Shown here: one piece after another, positions 5,193 through 6,192 of the stretch
Layout of the letters: every line of letters begins with the position of its first letter
Numbering within the stretch: the stretch's first letter is position 1
NCBI GenBank assembly: GCA_023433515.1
Contig: JAEZCN010000218.1
Location: 1-6,192 of the forward strand
Source of the DNA: Pseudomonadota bacterium
GTDB lineage: Bacteria; Pseudomonadota; Gammaproteobacteria; Steroidobacterales; Steroidobacteraceae
Length of the DNA stretch: 6,192 nt
Reading direction: 5' to 3'
Translations under genes and position numbers: made by a program
Notes under the pieces: generated by a model
Seen by the model: the letters and a program-made list of their open reading frames with translations, nothing else
Database searches by the model: none
Told to the model about the DNA's origin: nothing

Positions 5193-6017
5193 TTAACTGA
5201 ACCAGCCCAGAAGTTTATCCATCACACCACGGCTCGCCGGGAACGCTTCGTTCGCCTGCGCCAGCACCACCGAAACGTTGTCACGACCACCGTTCTCGTT
5301 GGCTAGCTGAATCAACTGCTTAGCTACCGTATCTAGATTAGCACCAAAGGTACTTATAGTTAAACGGATGTCTTCATCTTCCACCATGTCGGAGAGACCG
5401 TCCGAACAGAGGATGTAGATGTCGCCCTTGTCGACCGGGTGTTCCTGCACCTCGACCTCGACCTGGGGTTCGACGCCGAGCGCGCGGGTCACGTAGTTCT
5501 TGTTTGCCGCCCGCTGGGCTTCCTCGGGCGAATAAAAGCCACGATCGACCAATTCCTGCAGCAGCGAATGGTCCATCGTCACCTGGGCGATCTGGCCATT
5601 ACGCTGGCGATACAACCGCGAATCCCCGACGTGCGCGATCGAAATGCGGTTGTCGAAGAAGAGGGCGGCCACGACGGTGGTGCCCATGCCTTCGCACTCG
5701 GCCTGCGAGCGCGCGGTCTGGTAGATGATCTTGTTGGCCCGGGTGATGGCGTCGCGCAACACGATGGAGGGCCGGGCGAGGCCGGTGGTCCGATCGATGG
5801 TTCCGAGGTCTTCGCGGGCGAGGCCTTCGCGCACGAGATTGGTGATCGTCTTGACGGCGATGCCGCTCGCGACTTCGCCGGCGTTGTAACCGCCCATGCC
5901 GTCGGCAAGCACCAGCAACCCGACGTCCACGTCGGAGGCGATGGTGTCTTCATTGTGTTCGCGTACGCGACCGGTATCGGTCTGCCCGACGAACGTGAGC
6001 TTGCCCTTGAGGCTCAT
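5193..6017 (-). CDS. PP2C-family Ser/Thr protein phosphatase
   Basis: The 274-residue product is a stand-alone PPM/PP2C catalytic domain that removes phosphate from Ser/Thr residues using two Mn/Mg ions. Family motifs occur in order: GQTDTGRVREHNED (11-24), VLADGMGGYNAGE (36-48) with metal ligand Asp39, GMGTTVVAA (110-118), IAHVGDSRLYR (127-137), DHSLLQELV (149-157), TRALG (177-181), CSDGLSDMV (204-212) with Asp206, and GGRDNVSVVLA (243-253) with Asp246. No membrane segment or signal peptide is seen, so it is cytoplasmic. I chose the ATG at 6017 because GGGGAG lies 5 bases upstream and it yields the usual short N-terminus; an in-frame TTG at 6044 would add nine residues and lacks support. It resembles the bacterial Stp/PrpC/PppA phosphatases that oppose Hanks-type kinases. 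Codons for residues 219-238 are unusually AT-rich. The FHA gene follows 15 bases downstream. Confidence 0.95.
   Translation of the reverse strand: MSLKGKLTFVGQTDTGRVREHNEDTIASDVDVGLLVLADGMGGYNAGEVASGIAVKTITNLVREGLAREDLGTIDRTTGLARPSIVLRDAITRANKIIYQTARSQAECEGMGTTVVAALFFDNRISIAHVGDSRLYRQRNGQIAQVTMDHSLLQELVDRGFYSPEEAQRAANKNYVTRALGVEPQVEVEVQEHPVDKGDIYILCSDGLSDMVEDEDIRLTISTFGANLDTVAKQLIQLANENGGRDNVSVVLAQANEAFPASRGVMDKLLGWFS
5304..5363 (-). other. AT-rich, rare-codon patch within the phosphatase gene
   Basis: These 60 bases have 22 G/C (37%) inside a gene that is otherwise GC-rich. On the coding strand they include TTA, ATA, CTA twice, AGT and GTA, codons rarely used in the neighbouring genes. The encoded helix region (residues 219-238, between the SDGL and GGRDN motifs) remains normal for a PP2C protein and the reading frame is intact. 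Confidence 0.6.
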
Positions 6018-6022
6018 CGGCA

Positions 6023-6028
6023 CTCCCC
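6023..6028 (-). promoter_or_regulatory. Ribosome-binding site of the phosphatase gene
   Basis: On the - strand GGGGAG lies 5 bases before the ATG at 6017. It decides the start in favour of this ATG rather than the in-frame TTG at 6044. Confidence 0.65.
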
Positions 6029-6044
6029 GCCGAGCCGCCAGCAA

Positions 6045-6192
6045 TATTCAGCGAATGCTTCGATCACACCTGTGCTCAATGCTCAAAAAGAGACCCTTAC
6101 GGCCGCAATGCGCCCGCACGCTTCCCCGCGCAATGCCATAACCTACCAGCAGTGCATCGGCGGGCCGGAGCAATAAGTCACACTTCCCCGGG
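6045..6192. other. Region upstream of the phosphatase, no gene identified
   Basis: This stretch should hold the promoter of the phosphatase-FHA unit, but I cannot point to a convincing -35/-10 pair. It contains an exact tandem heptamer, TGCTCAA twice at 6073-6086. On the - strand one frame stays open from the window edge to a TGA at 6050-6048 (about 47 codons), but its translation matches no family I recognise, so it is not called as a gene. Confidence 0.4.
6073..6086. repeat. Tandem heptamer TGCTCAA x2
   Basis: Two exact, directly adjacent copies of TGCTCAA (TTGAGCA on the - strand) lie 56-69 bases upstream of the phosphatase start. The position suits a regulator-binding site, but two copies of seven bases could arise by chance. 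Confidence 0.35.

Noticed and set aside
4593..5306. 237-codon open frame on the plus strand opposite the FHA gene
   Set aside because: The FHA motifs and a good ribosome-binding site are on the minus strand; the plus-strand frame crosses the gene boundary and shows no domain.
6018..6044. Upstream TTG start adding nine residues to the phosphatase
   Set aside because: No ribosome-binding site precedes it, and the ATG at 6017 has GGGGAG at the right distance and gives the family's usual N-terminus.
6085..6110. T-run on the minus strand (6089-6085) as a terminator of an upstream gene
   Set aside because: The preceding bases form only a four-pair stem including a G-U pair, too weak to call.
5439..6176. 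245-codon open frame on the plus strand opposite the phosphatase
   Set aside because: The minus strand holds all PP2C motifs in order; the plus-strand product is rich in H, D and G and looks like a mirror of the phosphatase codons.
6048..6192. Open minus-strand frame running in from the right edge, possibly the tail of an upstream gene
   Set aside because: About 47 codons with no recognisable motif; another minus-strand frame ends in TGA within the first 15 bases, so I cannot choose which, if any, is real.

Overview
This is a GC-rich (roughly 60-70% in most gene stretches) proteobacterial chromosome segment. The order rpsR tail, rplI, dnaB, alr on the + strand is the classic arrangement of Gamma- and some Betaproteobacteria. 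The protein sequences (L9, the DnaB N-terminus and Alr all resemble the E. coli versions) favour a high-GC gammaproteobacterium, perhaps near Xanthomonadales, Nevskiales or Steroidobacterales. That placement is inference from gene order and remembered family sequences; no search was run.

Layout: bases 1-22 hold the last codons of rpsR (ribosomal protein S18), followed by rplI (L9, 30-479) and a strong UUCG-loop terminator (502-534). A 146-base spacer carrying two short inverted repeats leads to dnaB (626-3286), the replicative helicase. dnaB is interrupted by an in-frame 421-residue intein (1811-3073) that carries all the splicing blocks and a two-motif LAGLIDADG homing endonuclease. Removing it leaves a 465-residue helicase of normal size. 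alr (alanine racemase) starts at a TTG that overlaps the dnaB stop, so the two are probably translationally coupled.

On the - strand, converging on alr, is a two-gene signalling unit: a PP2C-family Ser/Thr phosphatase (6017-5193) and, 15 bases downstream, a tandem-FHA protein (5177-4464). A minus-strand terminator with a GCAA loop overlaps the alr stop codon. The pair looks like part of a Ser/Thr/Tyr phosphorylation circuit whose kinase is not in the window. The last ~150 bases, upstream of the phosphatase, contain no gene I can support.

The main item of interest is the DnaB intein: its insertion point, its Asn in place of the block F His, and an HTH-like segment near its C-terminal splicing region. 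Secondary items are an AT-rich, rare-codon patch inside the phosphatase gene and the degenerate second FHA domain. I see no CRISPR array, tRNA, rRNA or insertion sequence, and nothing that amounts to a wholly new multi-gene system.
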